From NCBI GenBank assembly GCA_027491485.1, contig JAOZGR010000001.1, positions 186,001 through 250,000 on the forward strand: a stretch of 64,000 bases of DNA, read 5' to 3'. Under the pieces are notes generated by a model. That model saw only the letters and a list, made by a program, of their open reading frames with translations. It did no database searches and was not told the origin of the DNA. Origin of the DNA: Thermoproteota archaeon. GTDB taxonomy: Archaea; Korarchaeota; Korarchaeia; Korarchaeales; Korarchaeaceae. Positions within the stretch are counted from its first letter, which is position 1. Each line of letters starts with the position of its first letter. This document shows, piece after piece, positions 9,383 to 17,398 of this stretch. The translations under genes and the position numbers were made by a program.

Positions 9383-10333
9383 TTACTCACCCATGAACTT
9401 TATGAATGCCTCTTCTAGGCTTACATGGACAGGTGCTGCCATTCTAACCTTCCCTCCAGAAGATTCTACTGCTTTGACGATATCGGGAAGCCTGAGGCTT
9501 GCATCATCTACTACAAGTACAATCCTCTCATCTGAGATCTCATGAACTGATATGACACCAGGGAGATTTTCAGGTACTATCTCCCCGTCTACAGAGAGCT
9601 CAATTAGATCACCACCCATTGCTTTTCGCTTTATCTCCTTTGGTGTTCCCATAGCTATTATCTTCCCTCTATTCATTAGGGCGAGCCTATCACAGTTCTC
9701 AGCCTCATCCATGTAGTGTGTTGTAACTAAGATTGTCTTTCCCTCCTTGTTAAGCTCCCTGAAGTGCTCCCAAAACATCCTTCTTAGAGGAGGATCGACA
9801 CCTGCTGTTGGTTCATCGAGAATCAGGAGTTTGGGATTATGCACTAGAGCTACTGCTAGAGCAAGTCTCTGCTTAGTTCCTCCACTGAGCTTACCAGCCA
9901 ACCTACTCCTGAATTCCCTAAGGTAAAATCTATCTAGCGAATTCGAGATCCTTTCCTCTAGCAAGTTTCCCGATAATCCTTGAAGTCTACCATAGAGCCT
10001 TAAGTTCTCCTCAACCGTTAAGTCTTCATAGAGACTGAATCTCTGAGGCATGTAGCCTATCAGGCGGAGTACCCTCTTTCGATGTCTCATTACATCGATC
10101 CCAAAGACCCGAACGATGCCTTCGGTTGGTTTAATAACTCCTGTAATCATCCTTATTGTTGTGGTTTTACCCGCCCCATTGGGGCCTAGGAGCCCAAAGT
10201 TCTCTCCGGTCTTTATCTCTAGGTCTATATGATCTACTGCAATAAAATTTCCAAACTTCTTCGTCAGGCCCTTCGCTTCTATAGCTAGAGTCTCTTTAAA
10301 TTCAAGAGATACTGTCTCGGAGGCTATAGTCAT
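9383..10333 (-). CDS. ABC transporter ATP-binding protein (ABC-2 exporter)
   Basis: This is the cytoplasmic ATPase of the exporter encoded downstream. The Walker A motif GPNGAGKTT is at about residues 50-58, the Q-loop at YMPQRFSLY (about 94-102), the signature LSGGTKQRL at about 149-157, Walker B LLILDEPTAGVD at 169-180, and the H-loop VTTH follows. The C-terminal 70 residues (after IKRKAMGGDLIEL) form the small accessory domain typical of the CcmA/NatA-like exporters. The first gene of a three-gene operon, it begins at 10333 and lies divergent to the disrupted cluster at 10.5 kb. Confidence 0.93.
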   Translation of the reverse strand: MTIASETVSLEFKETLAIEAKGLTKKFGNFIAVDHIDLEIKTGENFGLLGPNGAGKTTTIRMITGVIKPTEGIVRVFGIDVMRHRKRVLRLIGYMPQRFSLYEDLTVEENLRLYGRLQGLSGNLLEERISNSLDRFYLREFRSRLAGKLSGGTKQRLALAVALVHNPKLLILDEPTAGVDPPLRRMFWEHFRELNKEGKTILVTTHYMDEAENCDRLALMNRGKIIAMGTPKEIKRKAMGGDLIELSVDGEIVPENLPGVISVHEISDERIVLVVDDASLRLPDIVKAVESSGGKVRMAAPVHVSLEEAFIKFMGE

Positions 10334-10509
10334 CTTTCAACCACCATCAAGGGATGAGGCCTGTAATACCGTAACCGAGAGCCTAAAAATCATTACACAA
10401 ATTAGAATAGTGTATCGCGCTGAGATATAATCTAGCATGATCACTAATTGATCCCTTTTTCCCGATCAGACTATAGGTCTGAACGAGTTGGACAATTGGA
10501 GATGATATC

Positions 10510-10784
10510 TTGAAAGGTATAAAAGATATGAAGAGGATGAAGAAGAATCCGAAGAATGGAAGAGCGATGCTGAGGAGTTAAGGGAGGTCCTATCAGCCCT
10601 CAGAAGGGAGGTTCCAGGGCTACTTAAAGACCTGATGGATCCCATCAATGAGTTCATGAAGGTCACTTATAACCCAGAAAAGGCAAGGGAGAGGGCTAGA
10701 GCTATTGCTGGATTCTACAAAGAACTTGTAGATCAAGGAATTCCCCCTGATATAGCCTTAGAATTGACTAGAGGCACTTCATAA
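10510..10784 (+). pseudogene. Small acidic helical protein, start region disrupted
   Basis: The frame ending at TAA 10782-10784 encodes about 92 residues of charged helical sequence: RYKRYEEDEEESEEW, ELREVLSALRREVPGLLKDLMD and ARAIAGFYKELVDQGIPPDIALELTRG. That frame has no start after an in-frame TGA at 10503-10505. In another frame, TTG at 10510 has GGAG eight bases before it, and one extra base after this TTG would join it to the long frame (MERYKRYEE...). One missing base in the sequence, or a real disruption, explains this best. It belongs to no family I know. The next two genes on the same strand may be co-transcribed with it. Confidence 0.5.
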
Positions 10785-10831
10785 ATCCAATTAGTCTAAT
10801 AAAAGCAATTACAAGAGAGGAGGAAGACTAA

Positions 10832-11071
10832 TTGGGAGAGATAAGGCCCCTCATAGACCTTACAGCCCTCTTAATAACTTCAACACTTTATCTCCTAGTG
10901 CTTGTAATGCGCTACAAGGTTAAGAGGGCAAGGGCTAGGAGGGCAGCCCTATCTGTATTTAGAGAGCTTGACTTATATGAAGATGCAGCAAGAAAGCTGG
11001 TTGAAGTATTAATACCCAATCTAGAGGAGATCTTAGAATGGATAAGTTTAAGGAAATCAAAGAGCTGCTAG
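10832..11071 (+). CDS. Small single-pass membrane protein, unknown
   Basis: The TTG start follows a strong ribosome-binding site (GAGAGGAGGAAG). The 79-residue product has one N-terminal membrane segment (about residues 8-27, LTALLITSTLYLLVLVM), then a basic stretch (RYKVKRARARR) that would hold it with the C-terminus in the cytoplasm. An amphipathic helix (FRELDLYEDAARKLVEVL) ends the protein. I do not recognise a family. Its 3' end overlaps by 34 bases the start of a frameshifted winged-helix gene, suggesting co-translation. Confidence 0.6.
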   Translation: MGEIRPLIDLTALLITSTLYLLVLVMRYKVKRARARRAALSVFRELDLYEDAARKLVEVLIPNLEEILEWISLRKSKSC

Positions 11072-11464
11072 TACGTGTACTCAGCAAGCTAGACGAGTTA
11101 GAGGGCAGCTATCATCTGTTGAGGATGATGCTAAGACCATAGAGGCATATAGATCCTTGCTAAGGACGTATGCACACGTTTTGGGAATTGTCGTTAGTGT
11201 TGGGAGGGTAGCGGAGCTGGTAGTTGGTGAATTGGAGAGGAGTATAGTGAGGATACTAGCTAAGAAGGGGCCTCTTAACATATCCCAAATCGATGAAGAA
11301 CTTAGAAAAATGAGAGAGAAGCATCTAGGGGAATCATAGCTCAGAAGCTTGAGAAATTGGAGGCTCAAGGTCTTGTTGAAAGGGTCAAGGGAAGGGGCAA
11401 GGTTTACAGGATAGCTAGGAAATATTCTCCCAGTCCAGAAGGGGAAACCCTTAATTCCCAGTAA
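11038..11464 (+). pseudogene. MarR/PadR-like winged-helix protein, two frameshifts
   Basis: Three frames in succession encode one winged-helix protein of about 140 residues. The pieces are MDKFKEIKELLVRVLSKLDE (ATG 11038), then DAKTIEAYRSLLRTYAHVLG through RSIVRILAKKGPLNISQIDEE and RKMREKHLG, then IAQKLEKLEAQGLVERVKG ending at TAA 11462-11464. The second piece supplies the recognition region of a helix-turn-helix, and the third supplies the last helix and wing. The breaks are near 11107 and 11334, and each is repaired by one added base. Sequence on both sides stays protein-like, so sequencing error or recent decay is likely. Programmed shifting is unsupported because no slippery heptamer is visible. 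Confidence 0.65.
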
Positions 11465-11479
11465 GTCAACCTAGTAGAG

Positions 11480-12694
11480 GTGCCCACCAAAGTAGATCCA
11501 TCCCTCTGCATTAGGTGTAAAGGAGCTAGAATGTTATGTGGTTTACCAAGATGCCCCATACTCGAGAGGATTAGATCACAACCACAGATCTCTAGTTCTG
11601 AGAGAGTGGAAGGGGAAACCCCACCATCTGTGCTTGTAGGAGATAGGGGATATCCTAAGGTCTGGGTAGGACCTACAATCTCGTTAACCAGTTTAGACTT
11701 GCCAGAAGATCCGTCAAAGTGGATAAGTAGACCTCTAAGTTACTTAGTATCTAGATTTTCCTCACAAATATATGCTAGATTCAAGTTAGATGTCAGGAGG
11801 GCCGAGAACCCTAAACTAGAGGAAATCAGATGGGCTATTATGAGCGAGATGCCGGTAGAGATGGAAGCCAAGTTGAGGAAGCCCCCACAACCCAAGGTAA
11901 TATTTGATGGTCTGCTAGCTCCTATTGGTCCATCAGCCCCCGCTGATAGAATTAGATTGATAGGAGAACCCAAGATCCCTACATCCTTAGAGAAGATAAC
12001 TTATGATAGGGATTTAAGGGCTTCTGAAGCGGTAATTGAGCTTTATAGACGGAGAATAGATGTATATACTATTTCTAAGTCGTTTTCATTAGGTAGTTTT
12101 GGGACTAGAGGAAGAAGAAAAGTCGTCCCCACTAGATGGGCAATAACGGCAGTAGATTCTTTAGTTGGCGATTGGTTACATAATAAGATAACTACAATGC
12201 CCATATACGGGGATAATTTCCTCTTGTATACTAGTAGTTATGAGGGCAATCGCTACTTCGTTATTATCGCTCCTGGACCATATTTCTTAGAGATCGTCGA
12301 GGCTTGGCTCCCACGCGGATTGTGGACGCCTTCAACGTCAAATGTGTATATTTCAGTGAACAGGGAACATGCGAGAAGAGGACTGGAGTACATGGATGGG
12401 GGTCATTATGCTATGAGGCTTGCTGTTTTAGAGAAGCTATATGAAATGAAGAGGCAGGCACTAGTACTAGCGATTAGGGAGATTGGTCCGGAGTATTACT
12501 CGCCTGTTGGAGTATGGCAGGTTAGGGAGGGGATGAGAAAGGCCCTGAGATCAACACCCCTCAAGTTTGAAGAGATGGGCCAAGCACTTAGATATATATC
12601 AAGAGAGCTTAGATTCGACCTAAATCCAATTCTGAAGTCCTTAGAGATCCTGAAATTCCTTAATGGATGGGTATCCTTAGAGAGATACCTCTAG
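11480..12694 (+). CDS. nre: Nre family DNA repair protein
   Basis: The 404-residue protein has the N-terminal zinc-binding motif of archaeal Nre proteins (CIRCKG, then LCGLPRCP, about residues 9-26). The DUF650 and DUF651 domains follow, with WVGPTISL, SLGSFGTRGRRKVVPTRWAITAVD and the C-terminal GVWQVREGMR. In haloarchaea NreA acts in repair of DNA damage and binds the PCNA clamp through a C-terminal QxxLxxFF-like box. Here the C-terminus ends in LERYL and no convincing PCNA box is seen, so clamp binding is doubtful. The start is GTG at 11480, 15 bases after the winged-helix pseudogene. Its stop codon shares the palindrome CTAG with the stop of the convergent reductase. Confidence 0.88.
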   Translation: MPTKVDPSLCIRCKGARMLCGLPRCPILERIRSQPQISSSERVEGETPPSVLVGDRGYPKVWVGPTISLTSLDLPEDPSKWISRPLSYLVSRFSSQIYARFKLDVRRAENPKLEEIRWAIMSEMPVEMEAKLRKPPQPKVIFDGLLAPIGPSAPADRIRLIGEPKIPTSLEKITYDRDLRASEAVIELYRRRIDVYTISKSFSLGSFGTRGRRKVVPTRWAITAVDSLVGDWLHNKITTMPIYGDNFLLYTSSYEGNRYFVIIAPGPYFLEIVEAWLPRGLWTPSTSNVYISVNREHARRGLEYMDGGHYAMRLAVLEKLYEMKRQALVLAIREIGPEYYSPVGVWQVREGMRKALRSTPLKFEEMGQALRYISRELRFDLNPILKSLEILKFLNGWVSLERYL

Positions 12695-13785
12695 ATACCA
12701 AGCTTTTCCCTTATTAGAGCTCTAGGTAGCTTTGAGATGGACCATTTCCAGAAATCCCTAAATTCAACTCTGCCAATGGATGTTAGCATATATCTCTCAG
12801 CTATCTCTGGATAAGCAACGAATAATTTGAAGAAGAATTTTATCCTAGGCATTATAATCTTAGCAGCCCTTCTTTTCTCTTTCAGCTCTCTTATCACCGG
12901 TTCCATTCTCTTCCTATATTCTAACTCGGGCTCCTCATATTCTAGGGATTCAGATACCTCTAACGAGCTCCTTATAGCATAGTATAGACCTTCCCCCGTT
13001 AATGGGTCTGCTAAGCCAGCAGCGTCTCCCACTAAGAATATCGACTTACCTGCGATGGACTTATCGTGGCCTCCTATGGGGATGATCCATGAATGGGCTC
13101 TCATCACCTCGTATCTGGATGCTAGTTGGTCAAATGACCTTTTTATCTCTTTAGATTTCTCTAGCATCCCTCCAACTCCAACATTTGAATCCTTTTCTCT
13201 TGGAAAGATCCACCCATAGCCGTAGGGTGCTGCATCAACCATAAAGGTAAGCTTCTCATATGGTCGGGATACTCCTTCAATTGCTAAAATTATATCCTCT
13301 CTTGACCAGTGACTTCTAAGACCTGATGTTACAGCTACAATGGAATTAGCCCCATCTGCTCCCACCACCACTTTAGATGTCTCATTGACTCCTATGAGCT
13401 TGATTTTATCCCCTTCCCTCCTAACTCCCAGCACTCTAGCTCTCTTAAATACAGCCCCTTCGCTAATCGCTTCATCCAGCAGCCTCTTGTCAAAGAGATC
13501 TCTCCTGACAACGGCTATAGCATATTCTCCCGAGCCAGCTCTAACTTCTATCTCTAGGCCAAAGCCCTTCACCAGCACCTCCTTATGAAAAGCGTCTACA
13601 GGCTCAATAGGAAGTCCTATCTCATTAAGCAGTCTTCCTGCTTTCAGCGTTATTCCACCGCCACATGGTTTGTGTCTAGGAAAAGAATTTTTGTCTAAGA
13701 TCAGTGTCTTGTATCCCTTTTTAGCTAACAAATAAGCAGCTACGGATCCAGATGGGCCTGCCCCTACAATCGCTACGTCCCACAT
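12691..13785 (-). CDS. Geranylgeranyl reductase family FAD protein (archaeal lipid saturation)
   Basis: The enzyme family reduces the double bonds of geranylgeranyl chains in archaeal membrane lipids. The N-terminal FAD-binding GAGPSGSVAAYLLAKKGY is at about residues 8-25, followed by the family motif PRHKPCGGG (about 38-46). The C-terminal FAD motif is FLVGDAAGLADPLTGEGLYYAI, which has the GDAAG.xxP..GEG pattern. The 364-residue length is slightly below digeranylgeranylglycerophospholipid reductases. TATTTAAAC at 13811-13819 lies about 30 bases before the ATG, which suggests a leaderless or near-leaderless message. The gene diverges from an ArsR regulator. Confidence 0.9.
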   Translation of the reverse strand: MWDVAIVGAGPSGSVAAYLLAKKGYKTLILDKNSFPRHKPCGGGITLKAGRLLNEIGLPIEPVDAFHKEVLVKGFGLEIEVRAGSGEYAIAVVRRDLFDKRLLDEAISEGAVFKRARVLGVRREGDKIKLIGVNETSKVVVGADGANSIVAVTSGLRSHWSREDIILAIEGVSRPYEKLTFMVDAAPYGYGWIFPREKDSNVGVGGMLEKSKEIKRSFDQLASRYEVMRAHSWIIPIGGHDKSIAGKSIFLVGDAAGLADPLTGEGLYYAIRSSLEVSESLEYEEPELEYRKRMEPVIRELKEKRRAAKIIMPRIKFFFKLFVAYPEIAERYMLTSIGRVEFRDFWKWSISKLPRALIREKLGI

Positions 13786-13844
13786 TTTCGCCCGGATTTA
13801 CCTGGTCACTTATTTAAACTAGGAGAAAACAATATAACATAAGG

Positions 13845-13856
13845 GAACACGTGTTC
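13845..13856. promoter_or_regulatory. 12-bp perfect palindrome, candidate ArsR operator
   Basis: GAACACGTGTTC lies 15 bases before the ArsR-family start codon, and an AATATAAC element (about 13831-13838) lies just upstream. The site would overlap the transcription start. ArsR-type repressors bind such short palindromes near their own promoters, so autoregulation is inferred from position and symmetry. Confidence 0.45.
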
Positions 13857-13870
13857 AACGGTGTTAATTT

Positions 13871-14257
13871 ATGAGAGGTTCCGAAGAAGTATTAAAAAGA
13901 ATCCCAAAAAGGTGTCTAGAGGATATAGAGGAGTACATTCCTAGGATAAGTGCCGCACTAGATAATTTAGAAAGGATCAAGGACAAAGATAAGATATCTC
14001 TATCCTTAAAGGCTATCTCAAGTCCTACTAGATTGGATATAGTACTATTGTTAGCTGCCTCCGATATGCCGGTTTGTTTGATCTCATACATATTGGAGAA
14101 GGATCAATCTCTCATATCTCATCATTTATCGGATCTTAAAGCTGCTGGGCTAGTAAGAGAGACTGTTAGGGGCAAGTATAGGGTTTATAGACTTAAGAAG
14201 GATGCACTCATTAATCTTTTAGAGACCTTAGATAGTGTGATAAGGGAGGTTGGATGA
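13871..14257 (+). CDS. ArsR-family winged-helix transcription regulator
   Basis: The 128-residue protein has an N-terminal helical stretch (about residues 1-45) and an ArsR-type domain. The DNA-binding region contains SSPTRLDIVLLLA, then CLISYILEKDQSLISHHLSDLKAAGLVRE (recognition helix with SLISHHL) and the wing RGKYRVYRL. Only one cysteine lies in the DNA-binding region (MPVCLIS), so the classic two-cysteine metal site is incomplete and the effector is unknown. The gene is translationally coupled with adenosine-specific kinase, whose likely start overlaps or lies beside its stop. A 12-bp palindrome sits in its promoter. Confidence 0.88.
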   Translation: MRGSEEVLKRIPKRCLEDIEEYIPRISAALDNLERIKDKDKISLSLKAISSPTRLDIVLLLAASDMPVCLISYILEKDQSLISHHLSDLKAAGLVRETVRGKYRVYRLKKDALINLLETLDSVIREVG

Positions 14258-14258
14258 G

Positions 14259-14759
14259 ATGAATCTGAAGCTTGAGGTAGTCGATGTCTCCCCTCCCGAG
14301 GGTACTAACATAATACTTGCAACTTCCCACTTCATCAAGACAGTTGAAGATGTCTATGAGGCTTTATCGGATTCCTGCGCTGGAATAAAATTTGGACTTG
14401 CGTTCTGCGAGTCCTCAGGCCCGAGGTTAATAAGGAAAGCTGGGAATGATCCGGAACTCGTGGAAGCTGCTGTCGAAAGAGCTAGAAGGATAGCTGCCGG
14501 TCACTGCTTAGTAATACTGGTTAAGAATGCATGGCCCGTCAACGTACTACCTAGATTAAAGCAGGTACCAGAGATAGTAACCCTCCATGCTGCCACAGCT
14601 AACCCATTAAAGGTAATAGTTGCCGATATAGGCGATGGTAGAGGAATTTTAGGAGTTATCGATGGAGGTACTCCTACAGGAGTTGAGGAGGAGAAGGATG
14701 TAAAAGAGAGGATAGAGTTTCTCAGGAAGATAGGATACAAGCACCCTCTTCCAAGCTAG
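14259..14759 (+). CDS. Adenosine-specific kinase (PF04008-type)
   Basis: The protein of about 166 residues matches the small archaeal adenosine-specific kinase family over its length. Conserved stretches are IILATSHFIKTVEDVYEAL, FGLAFCESSGPRLIR, GHCLVILVKNAWPVNVLPRLK and TLHAATANPLKVIVAD, and the C-terminus has GVIDGGTPTGVE. The family is named for activity on adenosine in a single structure-function study, so the cellular role is little known. A TTG at 14250 is in frame, but the ATG at 14259 is placed better behind GGGAGGT. Co-transcription with the ArsR gene suggests control by that regulator. The stop overlaps the stop of the RNase H gene in CTAG. Confidence 0.85.
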   Translation: MNLKLEVVDVSPPEGTNIILATSHFIKTVEDVYEALSDSCAGIKFGLAFCESSGPRLIRKAGNDPELVEAAVERARRIAAGHCLVILVKNAWPVNVLPRLKQVPEIVTLHAATANPLKVIVADIGDGRGILGVIDGGTPTGVEEEKDVKERIEFLRKIGYKHPLPS

Positions 14760-15466
14760 TTCCACTTAGCATCACCAATGCTTTCCCTCTCTCTATGGTA
14801 TCTAGCGAGCACACTAGCTGCAGCAACTGAGGTGTAGGTTAAATCAGCTTTTGGTTTTATTATTAGTTCAGCAATGGACTCCAACTCTTTCAACTCCTCT
14901 CTCAATCTCTTGTCATCAAAGGAGTCCACTATTATCCTCTTTGGTCTTACCACCTCTACAGTCCTCTGTATAACCTCGTGATGCCAACTAGCTAGCAATT
15001 CGTTCAGATTCCCCCTCCTCCACAGTCTCTTAAGCATTTCTGGGTGGATTATCTTAACATTCCATGCCTTTGCCTTTCTCATGATCATTAGACTAGTTTC
15101 CTCTAGTCTACTTAGGGGAAGAGACTTACTCTCAAGTAAACCCCTCGCTCTTAGGTATCTTCTAGCTTCCTGATCTAGGGCTACAGCAGCCACCACAATG
15201 GGACCAGTGCCCTCACCTTTCCCAGCCTCATCAGAGCCTATGTCTACTCCCTCTTTCTCGCATAGAGCTAGCTCTATTACCTCAGATAGGGGTTCATGAT
15301 AGACAACTCTCCCACTGGAATATACTATACCGATATAGCTGCCAATTTCGAATCTGAACAGCTCCCACTCACTCTTAGGAGGGAGTATGTGGCCCTTTGC
15401 CTCAACTATCTCCTTCAGCTTGCTTATTTCTAGATCTTCCAAGTTTGTACTTAACTGCCGCGGCAA
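14756..15466 (-). CDS. RNase HIII-like ribonuclease H
   Basis: The catalytic domain (about residues 78-236) begins with GSDEAGKGEGTGPIVVAAVAL. The DEAGKG form is typical of RNase HIII, while RNase HII has DEAGRG. The later acidic residues IIVDSFDD and the histidine-rich C-terminal SVLARYHRE follow. The first 75 residues, with FEIGSYIGIVYSSGRVVYHE, look like the TBP-like substrate-binding domain of RNase HIII. Such enzymes cut the RNA strand of RNA-DNA hybrids. The start is uncertain: TTG 15466 overlaps the upstream gene by 65 bases and another TTG at 15442 is possible. Archaea usually carry RNase HII, so an HIII-type enzyme is noteworthy, though not unknown. Confidence 0.82.
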   Translation of the reverse strand: MPRQLSTNLEDLEISKLKEIVEAKGHILPPKSEWELFRFEIGSYIGIVYSSGRVVYHEPLSEVIELALCEKEGVDIGSDEAGKGEGTGPIVVAAVALDQEARRYLRARGLLESKSLPLSRLEETSLMIMRKAKAWNVKIIHPEMLKRLWRRGNLNELLASWHHEVIQRTVEVVRPKRIIVDSFDDKRLREELKELESIAELIIKPKADLTYTSVAAASVLARYHRERESIGDAKWN

Positions 15467-16616
15467 CTAGTATCACCACCAGTAGAGGAAGGACATACCA
15501 CGAGATTCCAAGACCTTCAGATACTATCTCCACTGTATAATTACCGACATTTAATACACGAAACTCTCTTGGATATTCTTGCTCCCAAATGGCCCAGACA
15601 CTTAAAGTATAATTCCCCTTATCTTTAAGGTTAATTTTAATGGAAACTCCCTTTAGAGAGCCGGGCTCCATGTCTCCTATTTTCCTGACCTCATGTATAT
15701 CTCTCACTTTAGCATGTAGCTCTACGTTGTGTGCTGTAAAAGACGAGGGGTTTATGATACTCGCATTTACCCATACAGGATGACCAGCTTCTACTATCTT
15801 CGAGACGTTGGCATTTATATCTATTTTCGATGGTTTCAGGACTTTAAATGGGCAGTCGACTGTGCTCTTTAGTATATTACCCCCAACCTTATAGCTTAGA
15901 GTGACAGTCAGCTTATGTTCGCCTCCGTTGACATCAGAAGATATCTTTATAGGGATCTTTAGATCTATTGCATGACCATATGGCCAGTACTCTACGCTTT
16001 CATTATAAAGAAGGCCTGAAATCGTCGTTTCAACCCTTAAATTCACATCTCTCATAGCAGTTGGATATAGGGGAGGTGCTGTAAGTATTCTCACATATGC
16101 TGTTATGATAGCAGGCGGTACTACTTCCTCTTTGCTTAGGTTAACGTAGATGAGGGGTTCCCACTTATGCACGAAAATCTCTTTCTTTCCGGTAACTATG
16201 TATCTCCTGATACCATTTCCTTCCTTCACTAGGAGATATCCCTTAGCAAATATGGATCTCCTCACATCGGTTTCATTCAGAGGGACGTTTATCCTGAATG
16301 CAACATGAGCGACAGAAGCTCCAGATCCACTATAGACGGCAGTTCCATTTTCTAGCCATTCTATCTTGATCTTTTCACCCTTGGGAGTTATCCCACTGGC
16401 ATTATAGGGCCTAAAAGTCCACCCTCTGGGGACCAGTAGGGATAGCTTGAAACCCACTATTGGCTTTCCGGGAATTGCTGTCATGTTATAGAAGGCATAG
16501 AAGTAGCCTCCCGCAACTACATCATTATCGGAGATTCCTAGTAGTACGTATTGTCCACTACTTGGAAGGAGGTTTATGATGAGAATCATTAATAGTGGCA
16601 TTAGGTACCTTTTCAT
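15402..16616 (-). CDS. Secreted C-terminally anchored beta-sandwich protein beside an ABC-2 exporter
   Basis: The ATG at 16616 gives a signal peptide (MKRYLMPLLMILIINLLPSSG) that a longer reading frame from 16679 would bury, so I use it. The product has about 404 residues, with an ectodomain rich in beta-strand patterns and N-glycosylation sequons. It ends with a membrane segment WYVLPLLVVILVAAAVKY and a basic tail. The repeat VNASIINPSSFTAHNVELHAKV near residue 300 resembles CARDB/NEW3 domains. TATA sequence at 16638-16650 is 27 bases upstream, suggesting a leaderless transcript. It diverges from an ABC-2 ATPase/permease pair, a second case of the arrangement at 5.8-10.3 kb. The function is unknown. 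Confidence 0.75.
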   Translation of the reverse strand: MKRYLMPLLMILIINLLPSSGQYVLLGISDNDVVAGGYFYAFYNMTAIPGKPIVGFKLSLLVPRGWTFRPYNASGITPKGEKIKIEWLENGTAVYSGSGASVAHVAFRINVPLNETDVRRSIFAKGYLLVKEGNGIRRYIVTGKKEIFVHKWEPLIYVNLSKEEVVPPAIITAYVRILTAPPLYPTAMRDVNLRVETTISGLLYNESVEYWPYGHAIDLKIPIKISSDVNGGEHKLTVTLSYKVGGNILKSTVDCPFKVLKPSKIDINANVSKIVEAGHPVWVNASIINPSSFTAHNVELHAKVRDIHEVRKIGDMEPGSLKGVSIKINLKDKGNYTLSVWAIWEQEYPREFRVLNVGNYTVEIVSEGLGISWYVLPLLVVILVAAAVKYKLGRSRNKQAEGDS

Positions 16617-16637
16617 CTCGGGGATAGTTGGCTGACG

Positions 16638-16650
16638 CTTTATAAATAGG
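16638..16650 (-). promoter_or_regulatory. TATA box between divergent secreted protein and ABC ATPase
   Basis: The sequence CTTTATAAATAGG sits 27 bases upstream of ATG 16616 on the minus strand, giving a leaderless start. On the plus strand it lies too near ATG 16661 to drive that gene, where AGGAGGG instead acts as ribosome-binding site. Confidence 0.5.
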
Positions 16651-16660
16651 AGGGTATTCC

Positions 16661-17398
16661 ATGGCTGCGATAGAGGCAATATCTCTAACTAAAAAGTTTG
16701 GAGACTTGGTAGCCGTTAATAATCTCAGTTTTTCCGTTGAGGAGGGCTCCATATTTGGTCTACTAGGCCCCAATGGGGCGGGTAAAACAACTACACTGAG
16801 GATGATATATGGTGTGCTCAAGCCCACATCAGGGACTGCTAGAGTTCTTGGGGTAGATGTTGTCCATAATCCTACCAAAGCTAAGTCTCTCATGGGTGTC
16901 CTTCCTGAGGAAACCGGACTTTACCCAAGACTAACTGCGGAGGAAAATCTAATATACTTTGGAAAGCTGAGGAGGATGGAGGATTGGAGGCTTAGGAAGA
17001 GAGTTGCCGAGTTATTAGAACTCCTTAACCTTACCGATAAAAAGTATGTCATCGCTGATAAGCTGTCACGTGGCCAAAGACAAAAAGTGGCTTTCGCTAG
17101 AGCCATATTAGATGAGCCTCCCGTTCTGCTATTGGACGAACCTACTTTAGGAGTCGATGTTATGAGTGCTCGAGAAATTAGGAAGATGATAGAAGACTAT
17201 GCTGCCACCGGAAAAACTGTGGTACTCTCCACACATAATATGTGGGATGTGGAGAGGCTTTGCGATTATATAGGGATAATCAGCGAGGGTAAACTGAGGT
17301 ATCTTGGCAAGAAGGAAGATTTAGAGAAGTTAGTAGGCGAGAAGGAATTTGAAGATGTCTTTGTGAGGCTCGTGAAAGGTGATGTAGTTGAGAGTTAG
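16661..17398 (+). CDS. ABC transporter ATP-binding protein, NatA-like
   Basis: The 245-residue ATPase has Walker A GPNGAGKTT (about residues 33-41), signature LSRGQRQKV (about 132-140), Walker B VLLLDEPTLGVD and the H-loop STH. The signature has Arg in place of the second Gly of LSGGQ, as in several NatA-like proteins. The best relatives by pattern are sodium-extruding NatA and similar ABC-2 exporters. AGGAGGG precedes the ATG. The permease start overlaps its 3' end by 11 bases. Confidence 0.92.
   Translation: MAAIEAISLTKKFGDLVAVNNLSFSVEEGSIFGLLGPNGAGKTTTLRMIYGVLKPTSGTARVLGVDVVHNPTKAKSLMGVLPEETGLYPRLTAEENLIYFGKLRRMEDWRLRKRVAELLELLNLTDKKYVIADKLSRGQRQKVAFARAILDEPPVLLLDEPTLGVDVMSAREIRKMIEDYAATGKTVVLSTHNMWDVERLCDYIGIISEGKLRYLGKKEDLEKLVGEKEFEDVFVRLVKGDVVES

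Noticed and set aside
10503-10505. In-frame TGA before RYKRYEE as a recoded stop (selenocysteine or other)
   Set aside because: No SECIS-like hairpin, no homologous residue to compare, and a nearby single-base lesion with a good TTG start explains the frame better.
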